NCBI GenBank assembly: GCA_016201185.1
Contig: JACQDG010000426.1
Coordinates: 1-5,358 of the forward strand
Direction: 5' to 3'
DNA length: 5,358 nucleotides
Source: Acidobacteriota bacterium
GTDB lineage: Bacteria > Acidobacteriota > Terriglobia > Bryobacterales > JACQDG01
This document shows, in pieces, positions 1 through 5,358 of this stretch; position 1 is the first letter of the stretch, and every line of letters begins with the position of its first letter. A program made the translations under genes and the position numbers. The notes under the pieces were generated by a model. It had not been told where the DNA came from. It saw only the letters and a program-made list of their open reading frames with translations, and did no database searches.

Positions 1-168
1 GAAAACAGAACAATCAGAGAGTTTTCCGCCAGTTCAGTTTTTTTATATCAAAAAACCACCCAAGATTCAATAGTCTTGTTCCAATTTCAGAACAACACTC
101 CTGAAGGGCGATAACGGGCAGCGAACGGGGCGTATGGCCGGCGAAATGAGGAAAAAGCCGGAGAAATC
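1..168. other. AT-richer non-coding stretch after the transporter operon
   Basis: No credible gene lies here. The first 100 or so bases are clearly richer in A+T than the rest of the window. Visible structure: an inverted repeat GAAAAC (1-6) / GTTTTC (21-26); a near-palindrome GTTTTTT (37-43) / AAAAAAC (50-56); and two small perfect hairpins at 61-78 and 76-95 that share bases and so exclude each other. A further 5-bp stem CCGGC/GCCGG (138-142, 157-161) has a 14-base loop and no T tract after it on either strand. The region most likely holds the 3' end of the leftward transporter transcript and perhaps that of a gene beyond the left edge. Confidence 0.6.
50..78 (-). terminator. possible weak rho-independent terminator of the transporter operon
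   Basis: Read on the minus strand, a hairpin with 5-bp arms CAAGA/TCTTG and an 8-base loop (78-61) is followed by GGTGG and then six T residues (55-50). This lies about 90 bases past the permease stop codon. The stem is short and a 5-base spacer separates it from the T tract, so it departs from a strong intrinsic terminator. An alternative stem, TTGTTC/GAACAA at 76-95, lies just upstream and overlaps it. The position is right but the structure is weak. Confidence 0.25.
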
Positions 169-1581
169 TTAGCCGGGTGATGAAAATGGCTTGGAAAAGC
201 CGCGCTTCCGTTTCCAATAGGCGAAAAATGGCCCTCCGGCAGCCACCAGCGCCAGCCCCATGATCGACTCGCGAGGGGAATTCCACAGGGTAACCAGGAC
301 CAGGAACAGGGCCAGCCCCACAAACACTGCGGGGACCACCGGATAGCCCAGGGTACGGTACGGCCGGGGCAGGTCCGGGCGCTTGCGGCGCAAGATGAAG
401 ACGGAGGCGGTCGTCATTCCGTACAGAATCCAACTGGCGAAAATGACGTAGGTGTAGAGCTCCTCATACCGGCCGGATAGGGTCAGGAGAGCCGCCCAGC
501 TGCTCAGCAACAGAATTGAAAAAGAAGGGGTTCGGCGTTGAGGGTGGACGCGGGCAAAGGAGGTGAAAAAGAACCCGTCGCGGGCCATGGCGAAGGGAAC
601 TCGGGCACCCGACAGAAGGGAGCCGTTCAAGGCGGCGAAAATCGAGACCATGGCGGCCAGGGAGACGGCGTCGCCACCCGCCGCTCCCATGAATCTTCTG
701 GCGGCCGCCGCCGCCACCCGATCGCTCGAGGCCACCTCCGCCGTGGAGAGAACGAAAAAATATACCAGATTTGCGAGAAGGTATAGCGCGGCCACGATCA
801 GAGTGCCCAGGATAAGCGCGCGGGGGATGTTTCGTTGCGGGTTTTCCACTTCGCCCCCGACCATGTTCACGCTGTTCCAGCCGTCGTACGCCCATAGCAC
901 CGCTACCATCGCCGCCACCCAGCCGCTCACGCCCCCCACCGCGGGAATCGAGGAACGAAGGTTTTCCGCCGAGCCGGCTCCGAGGGCCGCAGCCGCGATC
1001 ACTAGCGCCAGAATCAAGCCGATCTTGAGGGCGGTGACCTGTGCCTGGATTCGGCCCCCCAGCTTGACCCCGAGATAGTTCACCCAGGCCAACAGAAAAA
1101 TTAGGGCCATGGAAAAGATTTGACCGGCAGTTATGACCAGCGGGCCGCCCTTGGGGCCTATCGGATAAGGAATTTGAAGCAGCGCCTTCTCCATGAAGGG
1201 GAAAAAATTGGCCAGGTAATAGGAAAATGCTGTTGCCAGTGTGGCGATCGTGCCGCTCCTGGCCACCCAGAACTGCGTCCAGCCATAAAGGAAGCTCCAC
1301 AGCGGACCGTAGGCTTCCCGGAGGTAGACGTATTCCCCGCCGGCGTGGGGCAGCGCCGCAGCCAGTTCGGCGTACGTCAGGGCTCCAAACAAGGACAGCA
1401 ACCCCCCGGCAACCCACAACACCAGGACTTTCTCCGGTGTGCCGACGTTCAGGGCCATGGCCTTGGGGACCAGAAAGATACCGCTGCCTATGATGGTGCC
1501 GACGACGATGGCGATGGCTTCCATACTTCCCAGGCAGCGGACCAGGTCCAGCCGCTGATCGGCCTGGTTGGCGTCGTTCAT
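169..1581 (-). CDS. APC-superfamily amino-acid permease, LAT/SteT-like
   Basis: This is a 470-residue inner-membrane protein of the normal length and about 12 hydrophobic segments expected of APC permeases. Family marks are clear. The unwound first helix reads GTIIGSGIF (28-36). GGEYVYLREAYGP (81-93) follows helix 2. Helix 6 carries YDGWN (232-236) and leads into GGEVENPQRNIPRA (242-255), and ARVPFAMARDGFF (326-338) lies after helix 8. The YDGWN plus E-NP-R-IPRA combination is typical of the L-type amino-acid transporter branch, which includes the Bacillus Ser/Thr exchanger SteT. The exact substrate cannot be read from sequence; a neutral amino acid, by uptake or exchange, is the likely case. 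The tail (456-470) is basic and probably cytoplasmic. The ATG overlaps the stop of the upstream symporter gene as ATGA, and only a weak GGAT-like ribosome site precedes it, so its translation is probably coupled to that gene. No sign of truncation. Confidence 0.9.
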   Translation of the reverse strand: MNDANQADQRLDLVRCLGSMEAIAIVVGTIIGSGIFLVPKAMALNVGTPEKVLVLWVAGGLLSLFGALTYAELAAALPHAGGEYVYLREAYGPLWSFLYGWTQFWVARSGTIATLATAFSYYLANFFPFMEKALLQIPYPIGPKGGPLVITAGQIFSMALIFLLAWVNYLGVKLGGRIQAQVTALKIGLILALVIAAAALGAGSAENLRSSIPAVGGVSGWVAAMVAVLWAYDGWNSVNMVGGEVENPQRNIPRALILGTLIVAALYLLANLVYFFVLSTAEVASSDRVAAAAARRFMGAAGGDAVSLAAMVSIFAALNGSLLSGARVPFAMARDGFFFTSFARVHPQRRTPSFSILLLSSWAALLTLSGRYEELYTYVIFASWILYGMTTASVFILRRKRPDLPRPYRTLGYPVVPAVFVGLALFLVLVTLWNSPRESIMGLALVAAGGPFFAYWKRKRGFSKPFSSPG

Positions 1582-3044
1582 GCCCGATCCACGACCGCCC
1601 AGCGGGAGAAAGCCACTGACGCCAGAAAGCCGACCACAAAGGTCACGGTGGTAACAATTACCACGTACCAGGTCCAGGCGGCGGCCGTCGCCAGGCGCAA
1701 ATAGGCCATGGTGGCGAGGCCGGCGATCATACCCGTGATGGCCCCCGACTGGTTTCCCCGGCGGGTGAGAACCCCCAGCAAGAACACTCCCAGCATGGCG
1801 CCGATGGTGACGGAAATTACCGCCAATCCGGCTTCCAGGACCGATCCCCAGCGGCGGGCCAGTAGGGCGATGCCCAGCAGAACCATTCCCCAGGCCAGGG
1901 TCGCCCAGCGCGAGAGGCGAAGATAATGGCTTTCTGTGCGCCCAGCGGCCTCGAAGAGAGGCTTGTAAAAGTCCATGATGGTGGCCGAGGCGAGGGAATT
2001 CAGGGCCGCGCTGATGTTGGACATGGCCGCGGCCAATATGGCCGCAATGACGATCCCGGCCGCGCCCGCCGGCAGGTAGTTCCAGACGAAGCTGGGGTAA
2101 ATGCGGTCCAGGGGCTGGGGCGGCGCCTGGCCGCTCTTGAGGTGGAAGGCATACAGCAGCACGCCGATCAAGAGAAAAAGGGTGAACTGGAAGAAGACCA
2201 CAGCGCCGCTCGCGAGCAGGGCTATTTTGCTATCCCGCTCGCTTCTGGCGCTGAGCAACCGCTGGACGATGAGCTGGTCGGTTCCGTGGGTGCCGGTAGC
2301 CAGGAAGGTTCCGCAGGCCAGGCCGGCCCAGAAACTGTAAGTACGGGAAAAAAAATCCGGCGTCAGCTCCAGCCGGAAATCGAAGATTCGGAATTTGCCT
2401 GCCGCGCCAGCCACCCGGGCTACTTCGGCCCATCCGCCGGGGATCCGCTGCAGGATCATCCAGAAGCTCAACAGGGCGCCGGCCACGTACAGAAACATCT
2501 GCGCCACGTCGGTCCAGATGACCGCCGTCATGCCGCCCTCGAAGGTGTAAAAAAGGGTAAGCAAGGTCACGACCACGATGGAGGCCACCTCGCCGGTGCC
2601 AAGCACGATCGAGACCACAATAGAAATGGCAAAGACGCGAACGCCTTCGGCCAGGGCCCGGACCACCAGAAAGAGGGAGGCGGTGAAAAAGCGGGTTCCT
2701 TCGCCAAAACGCCGCCGCATCAGTTCATAGGCGGTGTACATCTCGCCGCGGAAGTATTGCGGGATGAACAGGACTGAGATCACGACACGGGCCACCAGGT
2801 AGCCGCAGACCAATTGGAGGAAGCCCAGGTTGCCGGCGAAGGCCAGGGCAGGGGTGCCGATGATGGTCAGGGTGCTGGTTTCGGCCGCCACAATCGACAG
2901 GCAGATAGCCCACCAGGCCACGTTGCGGCCTCCCAGGAAGTAGTCCTTGAGAGATTTCTGGGATTGGCGGAACCGGGCGCCGAAAGCGGTGATACCGATC
3001 AAGTAGACGGCAATCAGCGCTAGATCCAGGTACCGTGGCGCCAA
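1578..3044 (-). CDS. sodium:solute symporter (SSS/SLC5 family), NIS/SMVT-like
   Basis: This is a 488-residue membrane protein with about 13 hydrophobic segments, normal for the SSS family, expected to drive solute uptake with the sodium gradient. Visible marks: KSLKDYFLGGR (30-40) after the first helix; ETSTLTIIGTP (55-65), where the GTP resembles the iodide/monocarboxylate/vitamin branch; the family signature GGMTAVIWTDVAQ (170-182); GTHGTDQLIVQRLL (251-264); and the sodium-site helix with AAAMSNISAALNS (338-350). In that helix Ser342 is kept, but the next residue is Asn343, where PutP has Thr and vSGLT has Ser. The substrate is unknown. The start is TTG at 3044-3042. No in-frame ATG or GTG lies just upstream, and a GGGAG ribosome site (3054-3050) sits 5 bases before it, so TTG is the best supported start. 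It is the first gene of a two-gene operon with the APC permease, with a 4-bp overlap. Confidence 0.9.
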   Translation of the reverse strand: MAPRYLDLALIAVYLIGITAFGARFRQSQKSLKDYFLGGRNVAWWAICLSIVAAETSTLTIIGTPALAFAGNLGFLQLVCGYLVARVVISVLFIPQYFRGEMYTAYELMRRRFGEGTRFFTASLFLVVRALAEGVRVFAISIVVSIVLGTGEVASIVVVTLLTLFYTFEGGMTAVIWTDVAQMFLYVAGALLSFWMILQRIPGGWAEVARVAGAAGKFRIFDFRLELTPDFFSRTYSFWAGLACGTFLATGTHGTDQLIVQRLLSARSERDSKIALLASGAVVFFQFTLFLLIGVLLYAFHLKSGQAPPQPLDRIYPSFVWNYLPAGAAGIVIAAILAAAMSNISAALNSLASATIMDFYKPLFEAAGRTESHYLRLSRWATLAWGMVLLGIALLARRWGSVLEAGLAVISVTIGAMLGVFLLGVLTRRGNQSGAITGMIAGLATMAYLRLATAAAWTWYVVIVTTVTFVVGFLASVAFSRWAVVDRA

Positions 3045-3049
3045 GCGAA

Positions 3050-3054
3050 CTCCC
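3050..3054 (-). promoter_or_regulatory. ribosome binding site supporting a TTG start
   Basis: GGGAG on the minus strand stands 5 bases before the TTG at 3044. It is the main reason for accepting this non-ATG start for the symporter, together with the lack of another usable start codon in frame nearby and the good match of the following residues to the first SSS helix. Confidence 0.5.
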
Positions 3055-3076
3055 GGGCGGTGGCCAAAGTCAAGGG

Positions 3077-3085
3077 ATTGTAACA
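3077..3085 (-). promoter_or_regulatory. candidate extended -10 promoter of the symporter-permease operon
   Basis: On the minus strand TGTTACAAT contains TACAAT (5 of 6 with the sigma-70 -10) preceded by TG at the extended -10 position. The -35 place, 17 bases upstream (3105-3100), reads TCCGGG and is poor, as extended -10 promoters can tolerate. Transcription would begin near 3070, leaving a leader of about 25 bases. A palindrome (3097-3107) covers the -35 position. Inferred from sequence alone. Confidence 0.3.
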
Positions 3086-3096
3086 GATCTTCCGAG

Positions 3097-3107
3097 GGTC
3101 CCGGACC
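3097..3107. promoter_or_regulatory. short palindrome, possible operator
   Basis: GGTCC-C-GGACC is a perfect inverted repeat with a one-base centre. It lies between the divergent promoters and covers the -35 position of the leftward candidate promoter. Its placement suits a repressor or activator site, but it is short, G+C rich and could be chance. No regulator gene is in the window. Confidence 0.2.
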
Positions 3108-3161
3108 GGGCCGGGGCCCTGGCAGGCCCGCTCCGAATAATGGAAATTCCTCGCCCCGGCC

Positions 3162-3191
3162 TTGCCATTCTGTTTTTCTCTGCTATATACT
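3162..3191 (+). promoter_or_regulatory. probable sigma-70-type promoter of the exported TPR gene
   Basis: TTGCCA (3162-3167; 4 of 6 with TTGACA) is followed after 16 bases by TATATA (3184-3189), which has TG at the extended -10 position (TGCTATATA, 3181-3189). TATACT (3186-3191, 5 of 6) at 18-base spacing is an alternative -10. A T-rich spacer (TGTTTTTCTCT) separates the boxes in an otherwise G+C-rich region. Transcription would start near 3196-3198, giving a leader of about 95 bases before the ATG at 3293. Confidence 0.55.
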
Positions 3192-3278
3192 CCGCCTTGG
3201 CCTCGCCTTGAACCTGATCCGGCGTGGGGAACCAGATGGCGGCCCGGCGGAGTCTATCTAGGAGGAAGCGGCAAGGTC

Positions 3279-3286
3279 GGGGAGGT
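3279..3286 (+). promoter_or_regulatory. strong Shine-Dalgarno site that sets the TPR gene start
   Basis: GGGGAGGT ends 6 bases before the ATG at 3293, an ideal spacing. This decides between the ATG at 3293 and an in-frame ATG at 3224. The upstream one would add 23 Arg-rich residues in front of a clear signal peptide and has no comparable site. A second purine run, AGGAGG (3260-3265), is too far upstream to serve 3293. Confidence 0.75.
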
Positions 3287-3292
3287 TTCGAC

Positions 3293-4603
3293 ATGCTAAA
3301 AAAACTCACGTATGGTCTGTTAGCGATGATTTTTCTATGGCCGGCGCCGCCTGGCTGGAGCGCCCCGCAGGCCCCCGCGGCGCAGAAGCAGCCCAAGGAC
3401 CGCGAAGAGTACGACTTGTACAACAGCATCCTCAAGGAAACGGACCCTGCCAAGAGGTTGCCACTGCTCGATCAATGGAAGCAGAAGTATCCCGACACTG
3501 CTTTCAAAGAGGAGCGCCTCCAGATCTACATGCAGACCTACCAGCAGGCCGGCCAGGTGGCCAAGGCGGTGGAGGCGGCCAGCGAGCTTAACGCGCTGTC
3601 GCCAAACAATTTCAGCGCGAACTTCACCATTGCCTCGCTGACTCCTTTCCTGGGATCGGCCGATCCCAAGGTTTGGGAGAACGGCGCCAAGGCGGCGAAC
3701 GGTTTGCTCGAGACGGCCGATCAGCAGTTCGCTCCGGAAAAGAAGCCGGCCAATGTTTCCGACGCCGACTGGGCCAACGGCAAGAAAGCGGCGCAGATCG
3801 TGGCTCACCAGGCCCTGGGCTGGGTGGCCATGGTGCAGAAAAAGAATGAGGATGCCGAGAAAGAGTTCCTAAAAACACTCGAGCTAAGCCCCAACGCGGC
3901 GCAGGTGTCTTTTTGGTTGGGGAACGTGGTGCTGGCGCAAAAGAACCCGGACAAGAACACCCTGGCTCTTTTCAGCTACGCGCGGGCGGCCGCCTACGAC
4001 GGCCCTGGGGCGCTCCCTCCGGCCGGGCGTCAGCAAATGGACGCTTACCTCGCCAAAGTGTACAGAAGCTACCACGGGGATGATCCCAAAGGGCTGGCGG
4101 ACCTGAAGAACCTGGCTAAAGCTTCCCCCCTGCCGCCGGCGGATCTCAAGATCAAGTCACACGCCGAAGTCGAAGCGGAGAAGGAAGAAGAGCTGAGAAA
4201 GACCAATCCCAAGCTGGCCGCGTTTGTTGCCATCAAGGAGGGATTGACCGGGGCCGATTCGACCAACTTCTGGGGGTCCATGAAGGGCCACGCCATGCCG
4301 CCGTTGCGGGGCACGGTGGTTTCCGCCAAGCCGGCAGTGAAACCGAAAGTGGTGGTACTGGCCATGAGCCAGTCGACCACCGCAGAGGTTACGATCACGG
4401 ATCCCGAGACCTCGGCACGGTGCAAGCTAGACCCGGGGGCGGTCGTTGAGTTCGAAAGCTCGGAGGCGACCGAATTCACCCCCGGCCCCTTCATGATCAA
4501 GATGGAGGGGGGCAAGATCACATCTGGGTGCACGGAAGCGCCGCCGCCAGCGAGGAAAGCTCCAGTGCGCAAGGCGCCCGTGGCCAAGAAGAAGGCCGGC
4601 TAA
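3293..4603 (+). CDS. exported TPR-repeat protein of unknown function
   Basis: The product has 436 residues. Its N-terminus has a Sec-type signal: MLKK, then a hydrophobic core (about 5-17), then small residues; cleavage probably falls between residues 24 and 30, where Pro residues make the exact site unclear. The mature part is mainly helical and TPR-like: about 38-70, 72-105, then the clearest repeat at 168-200 (H-ALGWVAM...DAEKEFLKTLELSP) and another at 203-237. A charged, coiled-coil-like stretch follows (289-304, rich in Glu/Lys). Residues 338-413 look beta-rich (LRGTVVSAKP, KVVVLAM, AEVTITDP, PGAVVEFES, PFMIKMEGG) and hold two Cys (377, 413) that could pair outside the cytoplasm. The tail (418-436) is Pro/Lys/Arg rich with RKAPV twice in tandem. 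TPR proteins usually act as binding scaffolds; the partner is unknown. The style recalls exported TPR proteins of Acidobacteriota, which is recall and not a search result. It stands alone under its own promoter. Confidence 0.85.
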   Translation: MLKKLTYGLLAMIFLWPAPPGWSAPQAPAAQKQPKDREEYDLYNSILKETDPAKRLPLLDQWKQKYPDTAFKEERLQIYMQTYQQAGQVAKAVEAASELNALSPNNFSANFTIASLTPFLGSADPKVWENGAKAANGLLETADQQFAPEKKPANVSDADWANGKKAAQIVAHQALGWVAMVQKKNEDAEKEFLKTLELSPNAAQVSFWLGNVVLAQKNPDKNTLALFSYARAAAYDGPGALPPAGRQQMDAYLAKVYRSYHGDDPKGLADLKNLAKASPLPPADLKIKSHAEVEAEKEEELRKTNPKLAAFVAIKEGLTGADSTNFWGSMKGHAMPPLRGTVVSAKPAVKPKVVVLAMSQSTTAEVTITDPETSARCKLDPGAVVEFESSEATEFTPGPFMIKMEGGKITSGCTEAPPPARKAPVRKAPVAKKKAG

Positions 4604-4606
4604 CTA
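4601..4606. other. abutting stop codons of convergent genes
   Basis: TAA (4601-4603, plus strand) and TAG (4606-4604, minus strand) touch with no base between them. No hairpin with a T tract is visible on either strand near here, so both transcripts probably run into the opposite gene before ending. Confidence 0.8.
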
Positions 4607-4906
4607 ACCGAGGGCCGCGCGCAGGTCCGCTTCAAATTTACGCAGGGAATCCAGTTGTTCCGAGGTGGCAGGGGCTTCCCTGCCCTTCGATACAAACAGC
4701 GGGGCGCCTTGTTTCCAGACCAGAACAGAGAAGGTCCCGTCAGCGAGCAGGCCTGGCGTGCCGATGCCGCCGAAAGCGCCATCCGCGCGCCGTTCCACCA
4801 GGGCGACAAAGCCATCGCGCTCGATCACGTAATGGGTGAGAATTTGTGGTGTGGGCAGGCGTTGGAAGCCGGCCTGAGCCAGCCGCTCCAACTGCGCCTC
4901 GATCAT
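4604..4906 (-). CDS. small conserved-looking protein downstream of the DUF151 gene, family not recognised
   Basis: This gene encodes 100 residues with no signal peptide or membrane segment, so it is probably cytoplasmic. A short amphipathic N-terminal helix (about 1-14, IEAQLERLAQAGF) leads to LPTPQILTHYVIER (17-30). Alternating strand-like stretches follow: FVALVERR (33-40), FGGIGTPG (45-52), FSVLVWKQG (59-67) and APLFVSKG (68-75). The end is a charged helix (about 82-99, EQLDSLRKFEADLRAAL). The pattern suggests a compact alpha/beta fold. I see no catalytic motif and assign no function. It starts 7 bases after the stop of the DUF151 gene with only a weak ribosome site, so it is probably co-transcribed and possibly translated by re-initiation. 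Its stop codon directly abuts the stop of the convergent TPR gene. The intact frame, the tight operon spacing and the protein-like composition support a real gene. Confidence 0.75.
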   Translation of the reverse strand: MIEAQLERLAQAGFQRLPTPQILTHYVIERDGFVALVERRADGAFGGIGTPGLLADGTFSVLVWKQGAPLFVSKGREAPATSEQLDSLRKFEADLRAALG

Positions 4907-4913
4907 CGGCGGC

Positions 4914-5358
4914 CTACATCTTATAGCGGCCCAGATCCTCGTCGTTGAGGTTCTCGAGCCACTTTCGCATCTCCTCGCTGTTCACCTTGTCGGTAACCGC
5001 CCCGGACAGCTTGGACGATTTCAGCACCGTGTCCTCGACGAAGATGGGGCAGTCCAGGCGCAAGGCCAGGGCCAGCGCGTCGCTGGGCCGAGAATCGATC
5101 GAAATCAGCTCGCCATTGCGCTCCAGCCAGATCAGGGCGTAGAAAGTGTCATCCTTCAGATCGTTCACGACCACCTTGCGAATCCCCGCACTCAAGCCCA
5201 GCAGCAGGCTCTTGATCAGATCATGGGTCATGGGGCGAGGGGTGGAAACCTTCTCAATCTCCAGCGCGATGGCGTTGGCTTCGTAGATACCGACCCAGAT
5301 GGGCAAGAGGGCGTTGCCGTTGACGTCCTTGAGGATGACGATGGGCATGTTGGTCACC
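4914..5358 (-). CDS. bifunctional nuclease family protein (DUF151), N-terminus cut by the window edge
   Basis: The visible 147 codons cover nearly all of a DUF151/BFN domain. Conserved blocks, counted from the first full codon at 5357: TNMPIVILKD (2-11), LPIWVGIYEANAIALE (18-33), TPRPMTHDL (39-47), SIDSRPSDALALALR (86-100) and PIFVEDTVL (104-112). A short acidic and basic C-terminal helix ends in LGRYKM. The family is named for plant proteins reported to cleave both RNA and DNA; the role of bacterial members, such as the structurally solved Thermotoga one, is not settled. It should act in the cytoplasm. The GTG at 5357 is almost certainly an internal Val, because family members have roughly 10-15 residues before the V-TNMPIV stretch; the true start lies beyond the right edge. 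There is no UVR domain at the C-terminus, unlike in some relatives. The gene is followed after 7 bases by the 100-residue gene. Confidence 0.9.
   Translation of the reverse strand, partial: VTNMPIVILKDVNGNALLPIWVGIYEANAIALEIEKVSTPRPMTHDLIKSLLLGLSAGIRKVVVNDLKDDTFYALIWLERNGELISIDSRPSDALALALRLDCPIFVEDTVLKSSKLSGAVTDKVNSEEMRKWLENLNDEDLGRYKM

Noticed and set aside
138..161. CCGGC/GCCGG hairpin just after the permease stop as a terminator
   Set aside because: The stem is only 5 bp, the loop is 14 bases, and no T tract follows on either strand.
464..1639. Long minus-strand open frame of 391 codons overlapping the permease gene
   Set aside because: It is a different frame of the same strand with Arg/Gly/Pro-rich, low-information sequence. 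The permease frame has clear family motifs along its whole length.
1926..2777. Plus-strand open frame of 283 codons antisense to the symporter
   Set aside because: Its composition (Gly, Gln, His, Asp rich) is what G+C-rich antisense DNA gives, with no domain or ribosome site. The opposite strand encodes a clear SSS protein.
3068..3073. TTGACT on the minus strand as a -35 box for the symporter operon
   Set aside because: The position 17 bases downstream reads GTTCGC, which is not a -10 box, and it would place the start of transcription at or inside the start codon region.
3224..3292. N-terminal extension of the TPR protein from an in-frame ATG at 3224
   Set aside because: It would put 23 Arg-rich residues before a standard signal peptide. 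The ATG at 3293 has a strong, well-spaced Shine-Dalgarno site.
3335..3808. Minus-strand open frame of 157 codons within the TPR gene
   Set aside because: It is an antisense shadow rich in Leu/Arg/Gly with no recognisable motif, and it is covered by the better supported TPR protein.
4069..4587. Minus-strand open frame of 172 codons within the 3' part of the TPR gene
   Set aside because: It is Ser/Ala/Thr rich and antisense, with no motif or ribosome site. The sense frame continues without a break to its stop at 4603.
4655..4948. Plus-strand open frame of 97 codons over the 100-residue gene and the DUF151 tail
   Set aside because: It crosses two minus-strand genes, is Arg/Gly/Pro rich and lacks a ribosome site or motif.

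Overview
The window is about 60% G+C and densely coding, with five protein genes, no RNA genes, no mobile elements and no CRISPR. It looks like chromosomal DNA of a free-living Gram-negative-type bacterium. An Acidobacteriota origin is my best guess. It rests on the style of the exported TPR protein and on the bifunctional-nuclease protein ending in a GRYKM-type tail followed by a small uncharacterised gene. This is recall of gene style, not a database match.

Layout, left to right: (1) 1-168 is a non-coding, AT-richer stretch downstream of the transporter operon, with weak hairpins and T/A tracts that may end transcription. (2) 169-3044, minus strand, is a two-gene operon. A sodium:solute symporter (SSS family) is transcribed first and an APC-superfamily amino-acid permease second; they overlap by 4 bp (ATGA). 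(3) 3045-3292 is a divergent intergenic region. It holds a good promoter for the rightward gene, a weaker extended -10 candidate for the leftward operon, a short palindrome and short repeats. (4) 3293-4603, plus strand, is an exported TPR-repeat protein with a beta-rich C-terminal region and a Lys/Arg/Pro tail; its function is unknown. (5) 4604-5358, minus strand, holds a DUF151 'bifunctional nuclease' gene, cut by the right edge, followed 7 bp downstream by a 100-residue protein of unknown family. The stop codons of the TPR gene and the 100-residue gene are directly adjacent.

The two transporters are probably made together and move small organic solutes across the inner membrane. The TPR protein is probably periplasmic or envelope-associated. 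The nuclease-family gene and its small partner look like a separate housekeeping-type unit. I see no convincing new defence, mobile or RNA system. The points most worth a second look are the unknown small partner of the DUF151 protein, the C-terminal region of the exported TPR protein, and the coupled symporter/permease pair.
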